Source: Henckelia pumila
Taxonomy: Eukaryota > Streptophyta > Magnoliopsida > Lamiales > Gesneriaceae
Direction of reading: 5' to 3'
DNA: 64,000 bases
Assembly (NCBI RefSeq): GCF_033568475.1
Contig: NC_133121.1
Location: 27,697,374-27,761,373 of the forward strand
Shown: piece by piece, positions 10,193-20,988 of the stretch
Layout of the letters: every line of letters begins with the position of its first letter
Numbering within the stretch: position 1 is the stretch's first letter
Position numbers and translations under genes: made by a program
The notes under the pieces: generated by a model
Told to the model about the DNA's origin: nothing
The model's database searches: none
Seen by the model: only the letters and a program-made list of their open reading frames with translations

Positions 10193-11837
10193 GTGGTAGG
10201 CTTTGATCCTCAAGACATCAGAAGCGAGATAGGCCACAAAGAACTCGATGTTGCCGCCAGTGTTGCAACACCGGAGAACCCATCTTCTGCTCCTTCTCTG
10301 CCGATCTTTACTGTCCCCATGGAACCCGTTTCTTTAGCTGTTCTTATGCCCCGCGAACCACAGAACGCCATTGATCTTTAAAATCCTCCGGATTTTTTTG
10401 TCCTAAACCGAGTTCATCCTCCTCCACCGATGGCTCGCCGATCGAAGAGGCAAGCTGGGTATAATCCTTATTTTACCCAGTCCAAACGTTTTTACAAGGG
10501 TCCTCGTATCTCCATGGCCGAAGAAGATCGCAGCTCTGGTGATGATTCAAAGGATGCCGGTTATGAATTTGTCGCAAGTAAGAAACCCTCATCGTCCGCA
10601 TCCGCCTCTGCCTCCGCTCCGATTATCGAATCTCCTTCTAAGAGCGATGATTCGAGTTCTTCTGATGAAGTTCCTCCTCCCATTCAAACAAAGAAAGAAG
10701 ATGGTGAAACATCCAATCCTCAAGAAACTGCTTTTACTGATGAAGATGCCACTCTGGCTCAAATCTTGGAGAGCCTCAAGAAAGGAAAGGCTACGCCCTC
10801 TGCCTCCACAGGTCATCAATCGGATGATGAGCCTGATGCTGAGATGATGGAAGAGTTTGCTGAGGGCAAAGCACATCAAGATATTTCTCCTTCCTCCTCC
10901 TCATCTTCTGCCGATTCTGGCGCTGACTCTTCTGATAAGAGTGCAGATATAGGTGATGAAGAAGACTCTGAAGATATTTCCAGCATGGATGCTGATGAAG
11001 AACCATTGGATCAAGAGGATGTCTCTACTGCTGATGCCAGTGTTGTTTTTGGTGTCGTCAACACCACAGAAAACACTGTTGATAAGGACTATGATCTTGA
11101 CGCTGCTCATTCCCTAATGTTATATTCTGGCAATGCGATGTTGTTTGGCCTCTCTTCACTAATAGAGGACTGCTAGATGAGAGGAACATTGATGTACGCT
11201 CCTACGATAGGTACAATCTTGTTGATTTTTTAAAGCTTAGGCAAATTTATTCTACAGTTTTCGTTGTGATACCCTACTCTAAGAGGGTGATTCTGGAATT
11301 CTACGCCAACCTAACCGCAAGGATTGAAGATCCAGAATCTGCAAAGTATGGCTTGGTGTATCTTTGGGGTAGGCTATTTGAGTTTACTTCAGCCTTTATC
11401 AACTCTCTCTACTCAACCCCCGATGTAGATGAAGGACCCCATCCTGATGTAAATGAAGTTATTTTTGTTCTTACTTGTGGCTTGGTCAAAAAGTTTTCTG
11501 ACCACTTCTCTGCAGCAAAGTTAACTTCATTCTATTCTGTCCTTCAGAATATTGTTGTGAGGAATTGGACACCTTCATCAAACTCCACAGTAATCACACG
11601 GCCACAGGTGTTCATTCTCTTTGCCATTGGGACTGGGAGTCCTTTAATTTTGGGAAGCTGGTATTCAAGACAGTGCTCCAGTTTGCTGATGGAGGTCTAA
11701 AATCTACCAAGCTACCATTCCCATCTTTGATTTATGGCATTTTAGAGTCTCGGACATTCATCCACAATATCACAGAAGATCTCTCTGATCAACCTGAGAT
11801 TTTGAAGTTAGCAGCCGGACTACTCAAGGGAAATTGA
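10193..11837 (+). pseudogene. Extra ORF (env-like position) of the Sirevirus-like element, frameshifted
   Basis: Open frames at 10193-10381, 10430-11176, about 11143-11700 and 11565-11837 lie in three phases and together read like one decayed protein. The first half (from MARRSKRQAGYNPYF) is Ser/Asp/Glu-rich and disordered. The second half (around VIPYSKRVILEFYANL and PDVNEVIFVLTCGL) resembles the plant 'putative transposon protein' family found downstream of pol in Sireviruses; this assignment is from memory. Frame changes fall near 11140 and between 11565 and 11700. No signal peptide or clear membrane segment is visible, so calling it an envelope rests on position only. One palindrome copy is translated within it (VFGVVNTTENTVD). 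Confidence 0.75.
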
Positions 11838-12036
11838 GTTCTGGATTTGCCCTGGGCTGCCACTCCTAATCCTGCTGCTGAAGTTGCTGATGTTGCACCC
11901 GGTGTTGCCAAATGCTCTTACTTTCTTTGACTAGACTAAAAACTTCTACCTCATTTATGCTCTGAATATGAATTATATAATCCCTTACACATGGCTCGTG
12001 TTATCCTTGGTGTTGCCAACACGAGGGACAACACTT

Positions 12037-12144
12037 CAGGGGGATACTTAAAATTCAGGGGGAGAAGAATTTTTTAACTTAGGGGGAGTTTATGATTATG
12101 TTTACTTGTGCTATTTTTTGTCCAGAAAGCAAAAAAGAGGAGAT
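12037..12144 (+). other. Multiple polypurine-tract-like G runs before the Sirevirus LTR
   Basis: CAGGGGGA, CAGGGGGAGAAG and TAGGGGGAG occur at about 12037, 12056 and 12080, and AAAAAAGAGGAGA touches the LTR start. Repeated PPTs upstream of the 3' LTR are typical of Sireviruses. Confidence 0.75.
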
Positions 12145-12976
12145 TGAAAGGAATTTTATTCCTTGAAATTTCGGCCCTTATATTAATTAATATTATTAGA
12201 TTTTGTTTTCTAGACTATTTCAAATTTTTGGTAAATATCTTGTGTATATCTTGTATATGTTATGATATATATTTGTCATTCTTAAATCTTATTTTGATAA
12301 GGTAGTATTAGATATAATATTACTTGATACTATCAAGATTTGATTTGCAAGATTTGATAGAGTTTTATTCTTACTAAAGCATGTTTCCTTATTCATGTAG
12401 GACTCTATCTAAGGAAACCTTCAAGATTTGGATGCTTATCTATAAAAGGAGGGTTTCACGCACAAGATAATAAGCTCTTCAGACGTACAATCTGCTGCAA
12501 AAACTCTGAAGAATTCTGTTGAAGAATTTGAAGAATTCTGAAGCAAGGTTTGCAACCTTCGTTGTTGCTTGTCCCCATGTTTTCGTTCGTGTTGAAGACA
12601 TCAGAGACAACATTGTGGGAACTGTGTTGTTGAAGATATTTACTTTATCTTCAATTTAGGCTACGGGAGTTGTATCCGATTTCTTTTATACTTTGATTTA
12701 TTTAGGATTCAAGTTTGATTTCTCAACTTGTTGAGAAATTTAGGATTTAATGATTTTTCGTAAAATCACTAGGATTACTTTGTAAGACTGATCTTACGTT
12801 TACTAGTAATATTTAGACCTAAGGCACCCGCACGAGTTTTATACTCGTGCAAAATTAATCACTTGTGTTTTATTTACGCTTTAAATTTTCGCTGCACTGT
12901 GTTGTCTGTGGTGTGATAACACGAAGTACAACACTGCCTATTTTCATATAACAAACCACGTACACCATTTCTTTCA
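12145..12976 (+). repeat. 3' LTR of the Sirevirus-like element (about 832 bp)
   Basis: Starts TGAAAGGAATTTTATT after the PPT and ends CACCATTTCTTTCA. A shorter end at 12953 (ATAACA) is possible, but 12976 joins cleanly to the Athila-like LTR. It has a TATA box and the CGCTGCACT stretch common near the end of Copia LTRs. Confidence 0.8.
12440..12447 (+). promoter_or_regulatory. TATA box of the Sirevirus-like LTR
   Basis: CTATAAAAGGAGG is a well-placed core promoter about 300 bp into the LTR. Confidence 0.7.
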
Positions 12977-14360
12977 GTGATGATTAGTTGTATATTGATT
13001 GATTAAATTCATTTTATAGTTCCTAATCAGTGTATGTGATTTGATATAAGAATATAGAAGAATGGAGCTAAAGAATGGAAGGAAAGAGCGAGATACGAGA
13101 CGAATTACGCAGCAATGGTCAAAAATTCATTTTTAATTTTGGAGAAATCCAAATCCAATCTTCACCGTTAAGAATGAAGTTCAAGATGTTTTGAATCAGT
13201 TGTCCAAATTATAGCTCAATCTGACGGCTAGATATCTGGAATTAAATTTTTCAAAGTCGCTGCTTGCTGGGAAAAAAACTGCTCGCTCGATCCGCAAAGT
13301 TGAACCGATCGATCGGTGCCAAGAATTGTGAAAACAGAAGTTTGTCAAAAGTATGCTCGCTCGATTGGTCAATCTTTACCGATCGAGTGAGATATCGGGC
13401 GCAGGAAAAAAAATAAAATTTTATAACTCTTATTTTTCGGGATTTATTTTGTGGGCTTTCGAGACCATATAAATAGGATTTTTAGACGCAAAAGAGAGGG
13501 GGGATCATCAGATCGGATCATAACGCAGAGATTAGAGACGAATAGAGAGAAGAAACATCTGGTGGCTAGGTTTTATCTTTCTTGTTCTTAGTTTTAATTC
13601 ATTTGGTTTTTGTACTTGGTTAAGGAAGACGAAACCCTTGATTTTATTCACTTTGTGAGATTTTGATTTTCAATGTTTGACTTTTATCGAGTATCAAAAG
13701 TTTTTCTGGTTTATTTCATGCTTGTGTGTTTGATTATTAGATTGATCACCTGATAATTCTTTCGTACAATCTACCGCTAAATTAGAATTCAAATCCGTAA
13801 TTGCTTGAATCATCTAATTTGTGAAGCAACTGCGTTTAATATTTTCTGCTGTTGAATTTTTTAAATTGTAGGAACAAAATTGACTAGGATAAATACATCC
13901 GCTGGTGCATGTGTTGTCTAAATTCATCAGTTTCACTCATATGAATGCTACCTTAGATTTAAATCTGGATCGCTGATATTTGGGTTGATTTATTGGTAAG
14001 GGTTAATCTAGAACGCTGGTGTCTAATTAATTAAGATTAAAGTGGAACAGGAATTAGATTTTCAATGGTGAATATTCAATGAATATTAATTATTTTTAGA
14101 GAATCTATGATCGAGTGAATGATTTCAAGGGTGTAGTCGACCGATGCCAAGTCTCGTTAGTTTATTGATCTTTCTTATTTTAATTCTTGCATAGTAGTTA
14201 GTAAAATCCAAAAACCCCCCTTTTATTTATCTCCAGTATTTTTAAGAACACAATTAAATTTCATTTTTCTCGTGGGAATGTTCCCTACTCTCGCTACTAC
14301 ATGTTTATTTAGTTAATCTGAGTTGGGTTAATTTGGATGCGACATGACTAAGCGCTACCA
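12977..14360 (+). repeat. 5' LTR of the Athila-like element, lacking its first 40 bp
   Basis: Aligns with 19594-20988 from GTGATGATTAG onward. The missing 40 bp match 19554-19593 in the 3' LTR and should lie upstream of the Sirevirus-like insertion. A TATA box (CATATAAATAGG) is at 13466-13477. Confidence 0.9.
13281..13391. promoter_or_regulatory. Inverted-repeat pair upstream of the TATA box in the Athila-like LTR
   Basis: GCTCGCTCGAT...ACCGATCGATCGG (13281-13318) and CTCGCTCGATTGGT...ACCGATCGAGTGAG (13356-13391) are imperfect palindromes ending about 75 bp before the TATA box. Both recur, partly decayed, in the 3' LTR at about 19902-20013. Confidence 0.65.
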
Positions 14361-14366
14361 AATTTT

Positions 14367-14383
14367 TGGCGTCGTTGCCGTGT
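14367..14383 (+). other. Primer-binding site, decayed tRNA-Asp type
   Basis: TGGCGTCGTTGCCGTGT matches the Athila-type site TGGCGCCGTTGCCGGGG with three substitutions, two of them at CpG. Confidence 0.8.
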
Positions 14384-14549
14384 TTAATTTATTTGTGTTT
14401 TTGTTTTTATTTATTTTTTCATCGTTTTTTTCTTGTTTTTGCAAGATTTGTTGTTGTGTAATACTTCGAAGTCAAATCGATAAGTATTCACAAGTTTTAT
14501 CCAGCAACATGGAGAGCCATTCTACGTAGCATGGGGGAGATTCAAGGAT

Positions 14550-14834
14550 TTGGCAACCATTTTCCGGTATCATAATTTTTCTAACTGTTCTCCCCTTACA
14601 TTTTTTCTGGATGGTTTGGATGCAGTAACAAGAAGATGGGTAATTGAAGGAGCTTTCGCATCTAGTATTTCATTATTTTTTCAAGATAATGATAGTTTGA
14701 TGCATTTGTTGGATGATATAGCAAAATTTGGCTATTATCGGTATTGGGATCTTACACACCCGGATTTTACAGACCAACCATTCGGGTTCAAAAGGAGGAG
14801 GGAAGTTGTTCTAAATTGGTCTTGCATCCGCTAG
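14550..14834 (+). pseudogene. Gag-like fragment of the Athila-like element
   Basis: A 94-aa frame containing FFLDGLDAVTRRWV and LLDDIAKFGYYRYW has the spacing of the Athila/TAT gag segment (F.. GL...TR....A, then a LLE.MA-like helix). It is short and diverged. The following frame overlaps it in another phase, so a frameshift near 14750-14830 probably separates two parts of one original gag. Low-level similarity only. Confidence 0.5.
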
Positions 14835-15304
14835 AGGATATTATGAGAAAGTTTGTGGCATCAACTGAGGAAGCTATAGAAGATCTAAAGAATTCCAGAT
14901 GTCACATTGTGGAGCACATAGAGAATATCAAGAGATCAATCGTCCATGAACACCGAGAACAGGAAGTGGGGCAAGATACTCAAGCAGTGACCAACCCGAT
15001 TTGGTTTGATGATGATGACTCAGAGAACCAGGACTGGGAGTGCGAATCAAATAATGCTGAAGATTTAGAGGTGTTTGAGTCTTATCTTCTTATTAAACTG
15101 CAGTCGGAAGATGTTATTGAAGAAATAAGGTATGATGAAAATATTTTGCCACTCGAGTTTAAGGATGACGGAATTCAAGAGTCTATCGATTTGAGCTCAT
15201 CGATAGTGAAAAGACTCTATCCTACTACTAATTTTTATTATTATTTTTTTTTAACAAATAAGTAACTAAATATTTAATATAAAATATATATAAAAATCAT
15301 GCAT

Positions 15305-15307
15305 CTA

Positions 15308-15338
<31 letters not shown>

Positions 15339-15398
15339 CTAAATACTTAATATAATATATATTTAAAACGTGCATGTATATATATATATATATATTAA
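15305..15398. repeat. Microsatellites (AAAT)n and (AT)n
   Basis: About eight AAAT units near 15307-15338 and about ten AT units near 15377-15397, both inside the solo LTR. Confidence 0.9.
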
Positions 15399-16470
15399 AT
15401 AATTATTTTCTAAAAATATTCTAACTAAAATCCATAATAATTTGCATGCAAGTAAAATAAGTACCAATCCATGCATCAAAATATCATTACCAACCTCTCA
15501 TAAAACCCTCACATAAAAATCCATAAACTCTTGAATAAATCATAAAATATGTGTGGAAAAGGTAATAATATTAAAACCACTGAAAACATAAACTTGAGCA
15601 GAGGTCACGGGCTAGCCGGCTGCCGGGAGCTCATACATCTTCACTGTCACTCGGGGCAACATTCTCTAGATCTATTTCTTTCTCACCTGCACCATTTAAG
15701 TCTAATGAACCTAGAGACTCAACACGTTATATCTCATAATAACAACATGATAAAAACTTATGCATCATATAATACATGCATCATACATAATACTACATAT
15801 ATACATTCATGTCCTTAAAAAAATCATAATTCATGGCTGAACCTAAACATTTATGCATAATCATATCATAACATGTTCATCATACATCATACTTAGGGCA
15901 TATCATCATTTAAAAATGCTGAAGGTTATATCCATGCCGTGTGACCGTGTAAGTGATTGATCAATTAAAGAACCAACGTACGTGGCGGTGAGATCTCCAC
16001 CTCTTAGCCCCTTCACCAGGCTGACCCCGGATCCGTAGGCAAATCATCATAACATATGGAAAGGCAATCGGGCCCCAGAATCCCGACTCTCAGTCCCGTA
16101 GTCTATGGAAATGGCTCCGGGCCTAGGTATCTCATCCCCAATCCCTTATTTGTCACACACCCATTTCAACTTCCTTAAAATATTTTCATGCCCCACATCA
16201 TACATATACATACATTATCATGAACATCATAAAAATCATTCATGATCTTATTTTTCATAAAATATTACCCGTAAATATATATTTAATTAATTATTAATAT
16301 AAATATAAAAATAATATTTTTCTTACTTAAAATATTTTTGCAATAATTAAATATATATTTACGGAACATGCATATTTTTCATGGATTGGTTCAGGCTGCT
16401 GACTCCTTAGACTTAGGCTCATAAACTTCTAGACTGGTCCAATAACTCAACTTAAGTCCATTAACTTAAA

Positions 16471-16668
16471 TTTAGCCCAAATAATTTATTTAAGCCCATT
16501 AAGACATGTCTGGCCCAATAACGAAATCCAAGCCCATTATACACCTAGACTGGCCCAATGGGCCCAATATCCCAAAAATTGGCCCAATAATTTCCATGGG
16601 CCAATAAAAATTATTGGACTCGCTTAAATAATTATTTAAGACCAAAACATAATAATTAAATGGCCCAA
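16471..16668 (-). promoter_or_regulatory. Cluster of TGGGCY (site II) motifs in the solo LTR
   Basis: GGCCCA or AGCCCA occurs about nine times (near 16474, 16493, 16511, 16531, 16551, 16561, 16581, 16597, 16661), which reads TGGGCC/TGGGCT on the LTR's own strand. TGGGCY is the known site II element bound by plant TCP factors. Its function here is inferred. Confidence 0.6.
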
Positions 16669-16865
16669 ATAAATTAAACCAATGAATCCCAATTATTTTA
16701 ATTAACCTAAATTAGGCTCATAAATACTTTTAAACTATTAGTTAAATTAAAAATAAAATATCCGAGCCCAACTAACATATCCTGGACCTGGACCCTGACC
16801 CATCTAACTTAATCCATGACATTTTAGACCCGACCCAGACCCTAAAACCCAAGCCCGACAAACCT

Positions 16866-16933
16866 AAACACAAGACACAACCCTAGCCTTCTTTTCCCTA
16901 AACACAAGACACAACTCTAGCCTTCTTTTCTCT
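16866..16933. repeat. 34-bp tandem duplication
   Basis: Two adjacent copies beginning AAACACAAGACACAAC, differing at two positions, within the solo LTR. Confidence 0.8.
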
Positions 16934-18576
16934 AAGCCCAACTCAAGGCAGCCCTGAGCCGCTTCAGAAAATATGATCTTGCCGCCTTCTCCAACCACAT
17001 TTGGTCGTGAAACCACTGCCCGTACTTAGCCAACATCTAGACGGTTCTAACACAAAAAATTTGACCTCAAACCGAGCCCTGTAGAAGTAGAACGAACCAA
17101 AACAATCTACCCCTAGTTTCTGCTCACGCGCAGAACGCGAGCCACCACTTCAGGCCGTTAGGCCGCCCATATCCGGCCACCATTGGCCAAATACCCACCT
17201 AGGGTACCTTTACCTCTGTCTTGCGGTTCTAACCCAACTAGAACCAAGCCAAAACTCGCCCTGTGGACCAAGAATGAGCCATTTTTCTGAAACTGCTTAA
17301 TCTGAGATCTGTTGTGCATCAGAAGCAAAAGGCTTTGTTTCCAGCTTGTTAAACCCATAAAACCTAACCAAGCTCAACCCTAGGGACCATAACACACCCA
17401 CCTATACATGCACAAGCAGCCTTGACCGAACCATATCAGAAAAATGAGAAAAACATGAGAAAGCATGGAAAAGAACGTATACGGTTCAACATGGTTGCAT
17501 ATTCTTCATAAAAATCGAACACTACATGATATATATAAAAGGATTTCATGTAAGATCAGAATATTATGACCTAAATGGTGGCCAAGAAGAGAATTTGAAC
17601 GTGCCTTGGATGATTTTCGAAGCCAAAAACGTTAATATGACGCATACGGCGATCACTGGGACGAACGGCCTTCAAAACTTCGATTAAATCTTCAAAGTGC
17701 TCATGTGTGCTGTGAGTTTTCTGCTGAAAACGTGAGAATGGAGATAGGGTAGATGGCGGCTAGGGTATTCAACGCAAAAAAGAAGGTGAATTAAAGCCAA
17801 TTATATAATATCTACTCATCTAATTATTAAATTATTGAGTTATAATTTTGGAAGAATAATATATCATATTTAATATAAAATTTAACTCTTAAAAATTAAT
17901 ATATTTTTCACAATTTCGTAATATATATTTATATAATTTTAAAAGCCCTTAAAAAGCCTTTAAAATAACTTATTTTAGTGAAAATTGATTCCATATATAT
18001 CTATATATATAAAAACTATTATTTTCTGAAAATGAGACCTTAAAATAATATTTTAAGGCCCGTAAAATTATCATAAAAATATTTTGAATAAAATACATAT
18101 ATCTCGTTCATCCACGGTCTCGCCTACGCGATCGAAAAACACAAATTGTAAAAATCTCATAAATAGCATAAATGCAGGTTAAATGATAAAAATAATATTT
18201 AAATCATGCAAATAAATTCACATATTTCACATAAAGTCATTTAACCCATTTTATAAATTTTAAAATAATTAATTGTCCTAATTATGCATGCGGCTTTACG
18301 TAAACGAATTTTCGGGCGTTACAGATAGTATTATCATACACACATCCCCAAAACCCTTCTTTTCCATCGGTAGCAGTTTCAAAAGATGTTGGCTTCCAAG
18401 ATCCCACCGAGACGTTCTCTTCCCATGTTTACCAGCCGCTATGGAGTGTTGCTGAGGTGACGAGCTTAACTTATATACATCTAGCCAAGCTTGAGGGCAC
18501 ATGGAACAAAGACCCATTTGTGGTGTCATATGACACTTACTTTGGGCGTCAGCCGCTCTTTGAGGAGTGCTTCTGA

Positions 18577-19553
18577 GGGTCAAGTTGAAGACTGAAAATC
18601 AAGCGCTGCTTGGAGGCAACCCAATGGGAGTACTTCTTTTCATTTTTAGTATTTATTTATTTTTGTTTTGCACTTTTTCTTACATTGGGGACAATGTAAG
18701 ATTTTAAGTATGGGGAGAGACTTAGCCAGTCATTGAGAGAATTTAGCCGATTTTTGAAAAAAAAAAATTAAATTTAGAGCTCATAGTTTGTGATGAATTT
18801 GACTGTTGAAAATCACTAGCCCATGATGAATTTTAATTGATGACATGCATGCTTTTGAAAATAGATGATTTGCTAACCTTGGAACACTTTAATTTCCAAT
18901 GCAAATTAGACTTTTATATGATTGTTGAATATTCTTTAGCACGCATGAGTCATGGCTTGTGAATTTTATATAACATAGTGAAGGTCATGAGAGCCTTGTG
19001 ATAGTCTTAGGAAGTCGCTAGCCTATCAACCTCCCTTTTGAGCTTAATCGAAAAAAAAAGAAGAAAAAGAAAAAAGAGTAAAGAATGGAGTTAGTAAGGT
19101 GAGGGAAGGCATTGGAATGGGAATTGAAATTCTAGTCCTATAAATTCCAAGATCTAAATATGGAGGAGAATGTACGGAGTTGAGGATAATCGGGTGCAAT
19201 TACTCGAACAAGTGAAAAGACTATAAAATTTCTCAATGGTTTAATTTGATTTTTTGGTGTGCAACTTGAGCTATTGTGGGGTTTTACATTGAATGGATCT
19301 ATGAAGTGTGCATGACACTGGCTAATGACCATACACACACACACACATGTTCGGGACTATATCTCTAGTTGAAATGTCTGGATATTGAACTTATTCTGTT
19401 GTTAGCATTTTAACGCCTTTCTTGATCATGCATTGAGTTAATTGCTGAGGTAAAATGTGAAGATAATGGTTATTTTTGTTATGGATTATGAGTTCGAACT
19501 TATTCTTGGTTTTGTGTTGCTTGAGGGAGAGCAAGGATTAAGTAGGGGGAATT
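18577..19553 (+). other. 3' untranslated interior of the Athila-like element
   Basis: Contains GCTTGGAGGCAACCCA (near 18608) and ACATTGGGGACAATGT (near 18682), both typical of Athila-group elements. A (CA)n run lies near 19331-19346. The PPT AAGTAGGGGGAATT is directly before the LTR at 19554. No gene seen. Confidence 0.75.
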
Positions 19554-20988
19554 TGATGTGATGATATTTTTCTATGTTTGATTGAGTTAATTTGTGATGA
19601 TTAGGTGTATTTTGATTGATTAAATTCATTTTATAGTTACTAATCATTGCATGTGATTTGATATGGGAAGATAGAAGAATGGAGCAAAAGAATGGAAGGA
19701 AAGAGCGAGATAAGAGACGAATTACGAAGCAGCAATGGTCAGAAAATCTTTTTTAATTTTAGATAAATCTAAATCCAATCTTCATTGTTCAGAATGAAGT
19801 TCAAGATGTTTAAAAGAAACTGTCCAAATTTCAGCTCAATCCGACGGCTAGATCTCTGGATATGAATTTTTCAAAATCGCTGCTTGTTGGGAAAAAAGCT
19901 GCTCGCTCGATCCGCAAAGTTTAACCGATCGATCGGTGCCAAGAATTGTGAAAACAGAAGGTTGTCAAAAGTATGCTCGCTTGATCGGTCAATATTTACT
20001 GATCAAGAGAAATATCGGGTGCAGGAAAAAAAGAAAATTTCGGGATTTTAAAACTTTTATTTTGCGAGCTTTATTTCGTGGGCTTTCAAGACCATATAAA
20101 TAGGATCTTTAGGCGCAAAAGAGAGGGGTGATCATCAGATTGAATCATAACGCAGAGATTGGAGAAGGCTTGAGAGAAAAAACATCTGGTGGCTAGGTTT
20201 TATCTTTCTTGTTCTTAGTTTTAATTCATTTGGTTTTTGTACTTGGTTAAGGAAGACGAAACCCTTGATTTTATTCACTTTGTGAGATTTTGATTTTCAA
20301 TGTATGATTTTTATCGAGTATCAAGAGTTGTTCTGGTTTATTTCATGCTTGTGTGTTTGATTATTAGATTGATCACCTGATAATTCTTTCGTACAATCTA
20401 CAGCTAAATTAGAATTCAAATCCGTAATTGTTTGAATCATCTAATTTTTGAAGAAACTGCGTTTAATATTTCCTGCTGTTGAATTTGTTAAATCGTAGGA
20501 ACAACAATTTAATAGGCTAAATATATCCGCTGGTGCATGTGTTGTCTAGATTCATCAGTTTCACTCATATGAATGCTACCTTACATTTAAATCTAGATCG
20601 CTGGTATTTGGGTTGATTTATTGGTAAGGGTTAATCTAGAACGCTGATGTCTAATTAACTAAGATTAAGGTGGAACAGGAATTAGATTTTCAATGGTGAA
20701 TATTCAATGAAAATTAATTATTTTTAGAGAATCTATGATCGAGTGAATGATTTCAATGGTGTAGTCGACCGATACCAAGTCTCGTTAGTTTATTGATCTT
20801 TTTTATTTTAATTCTTGCATAGTAGTTAGTAAAATCCAAAAAATCCCTTTTTATTTATCTCCAGTATTTTTAAGAACATAATTAAATTTCACTTTCCTTG
20901 TGGGAACGATCCATACTCTCGCTACTATATGTTTATTTAGTTAATCTGAGTTGGGTTAATTTGAGCGCGAAACGACTAAGCGCTACTA
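19554..20988 (+). repeat. 3' LTR of the Athila-like element (1435 bp)
   Basis: Starts TGATGTGATGATA after the PPT and ends GCGCTACTA. A TATA box is at about 20093-20104. Compared with 12977-14360 there are many substitutions and small indels, so the element is old. Confidence 0.9.

Larger units (their letters stand above)
9183..12935. repeat. Dispersed interrupted palindrome of the Sirevirus-like element (7 copies)
   Basis: The consensus is roughly GTGTTGTCAACAC followed by GAGAGACAACACT, so GTGTTGTC and GACAACAC form inverted arms. Copies are at about 9183, 9649, 11049, 12008, 12586 and 12907, with a weaker one at 10259. Copies at 10259 and 11049 lie in the extra ORF region, and those at 12586 and 12907 in the LTR. 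Confidence 0.8.
9068..12976 (+). mobile_element. 3' part of a Sirevirus-like Copia element
   Basis: What remains is the end of RNase H, a spacer, an extra ORF after pol, several PPT-like G runs and an LTR. An extra ORF after pol and multiple PPT copies are known marks of Sireviruses. The 5' part lies upstream of Copia-1, outside the window. The LTR end at 12976 is followed by GTGAT and then by Athila-like LTR sequence, so the element probably inserted in that LTR. Confidence 0.85.
15207..18323 (-). mobile_element. Solo LTR of a Gypsy element (3117 bp), perfect TSD GATAG
   Basis: On the minus strand it starts TGTAACGCCCGAAAATTCG, a typical chromovirus-type LTR start, and ends CTTTTCA. GATAG flanks it at 15202-15206 and 18324-18328. 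No internal domain is present, so it is a solo LTR. It contains microsatellites, a TGGGCY cluster and a short tandem duplication. A minus-strand 66-aa frame near 17158 and a plus-strand 89-aa frame near 15549 have no support as genes. Confidence 0.92.
14744..18576 (+). pseudogene. Unknown ORF of the Athila-like element, split by a solo LTR
   Basis: One frame runs from 14744 to 15206. It continues in phase from 18329 to a TGA at 18574-18576 if the solo LTR and one TSD copy are left out, giving about 236 codons with no stop. The N-terminal half is acidic and helix-rich (EDIMRKFVASTEEAIEDL). The C-terminal half has a Tyr/Trp-containing end (ending in FGRQPLFEECF). I do not recognise the family. 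Position after a gag-like segment suggests a gag tail or an element-specific protein. With the LTR in place, the frame runs a few codons into it and stops. Confidence 0.6.
12977..20988 (+). mobile_element. Athila-like Gypsy derivative without pol (LARD type)
   Basis: Two LTRs of about 1.4 kb flank a region with a decayed tRNA-Asp PBS, gag-like frames, an unknown ORF and the GGAGGCAACCCA...CATTGGGGACAATG stretch typical of Athila-group 3' regions. No protease, RT, RNase H or integrase is seen. The first 40 bp of the 5' LTR are missing exactly where the Sirevirus-like LTR ends. A 3.1-kb solo LTR interrupts the interior. Confidence 0.85.

Noticed and set aside
15305..15398. CRISPR-like or functional tandem array
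   Set aside because: Simple microsatellites in an LTR.
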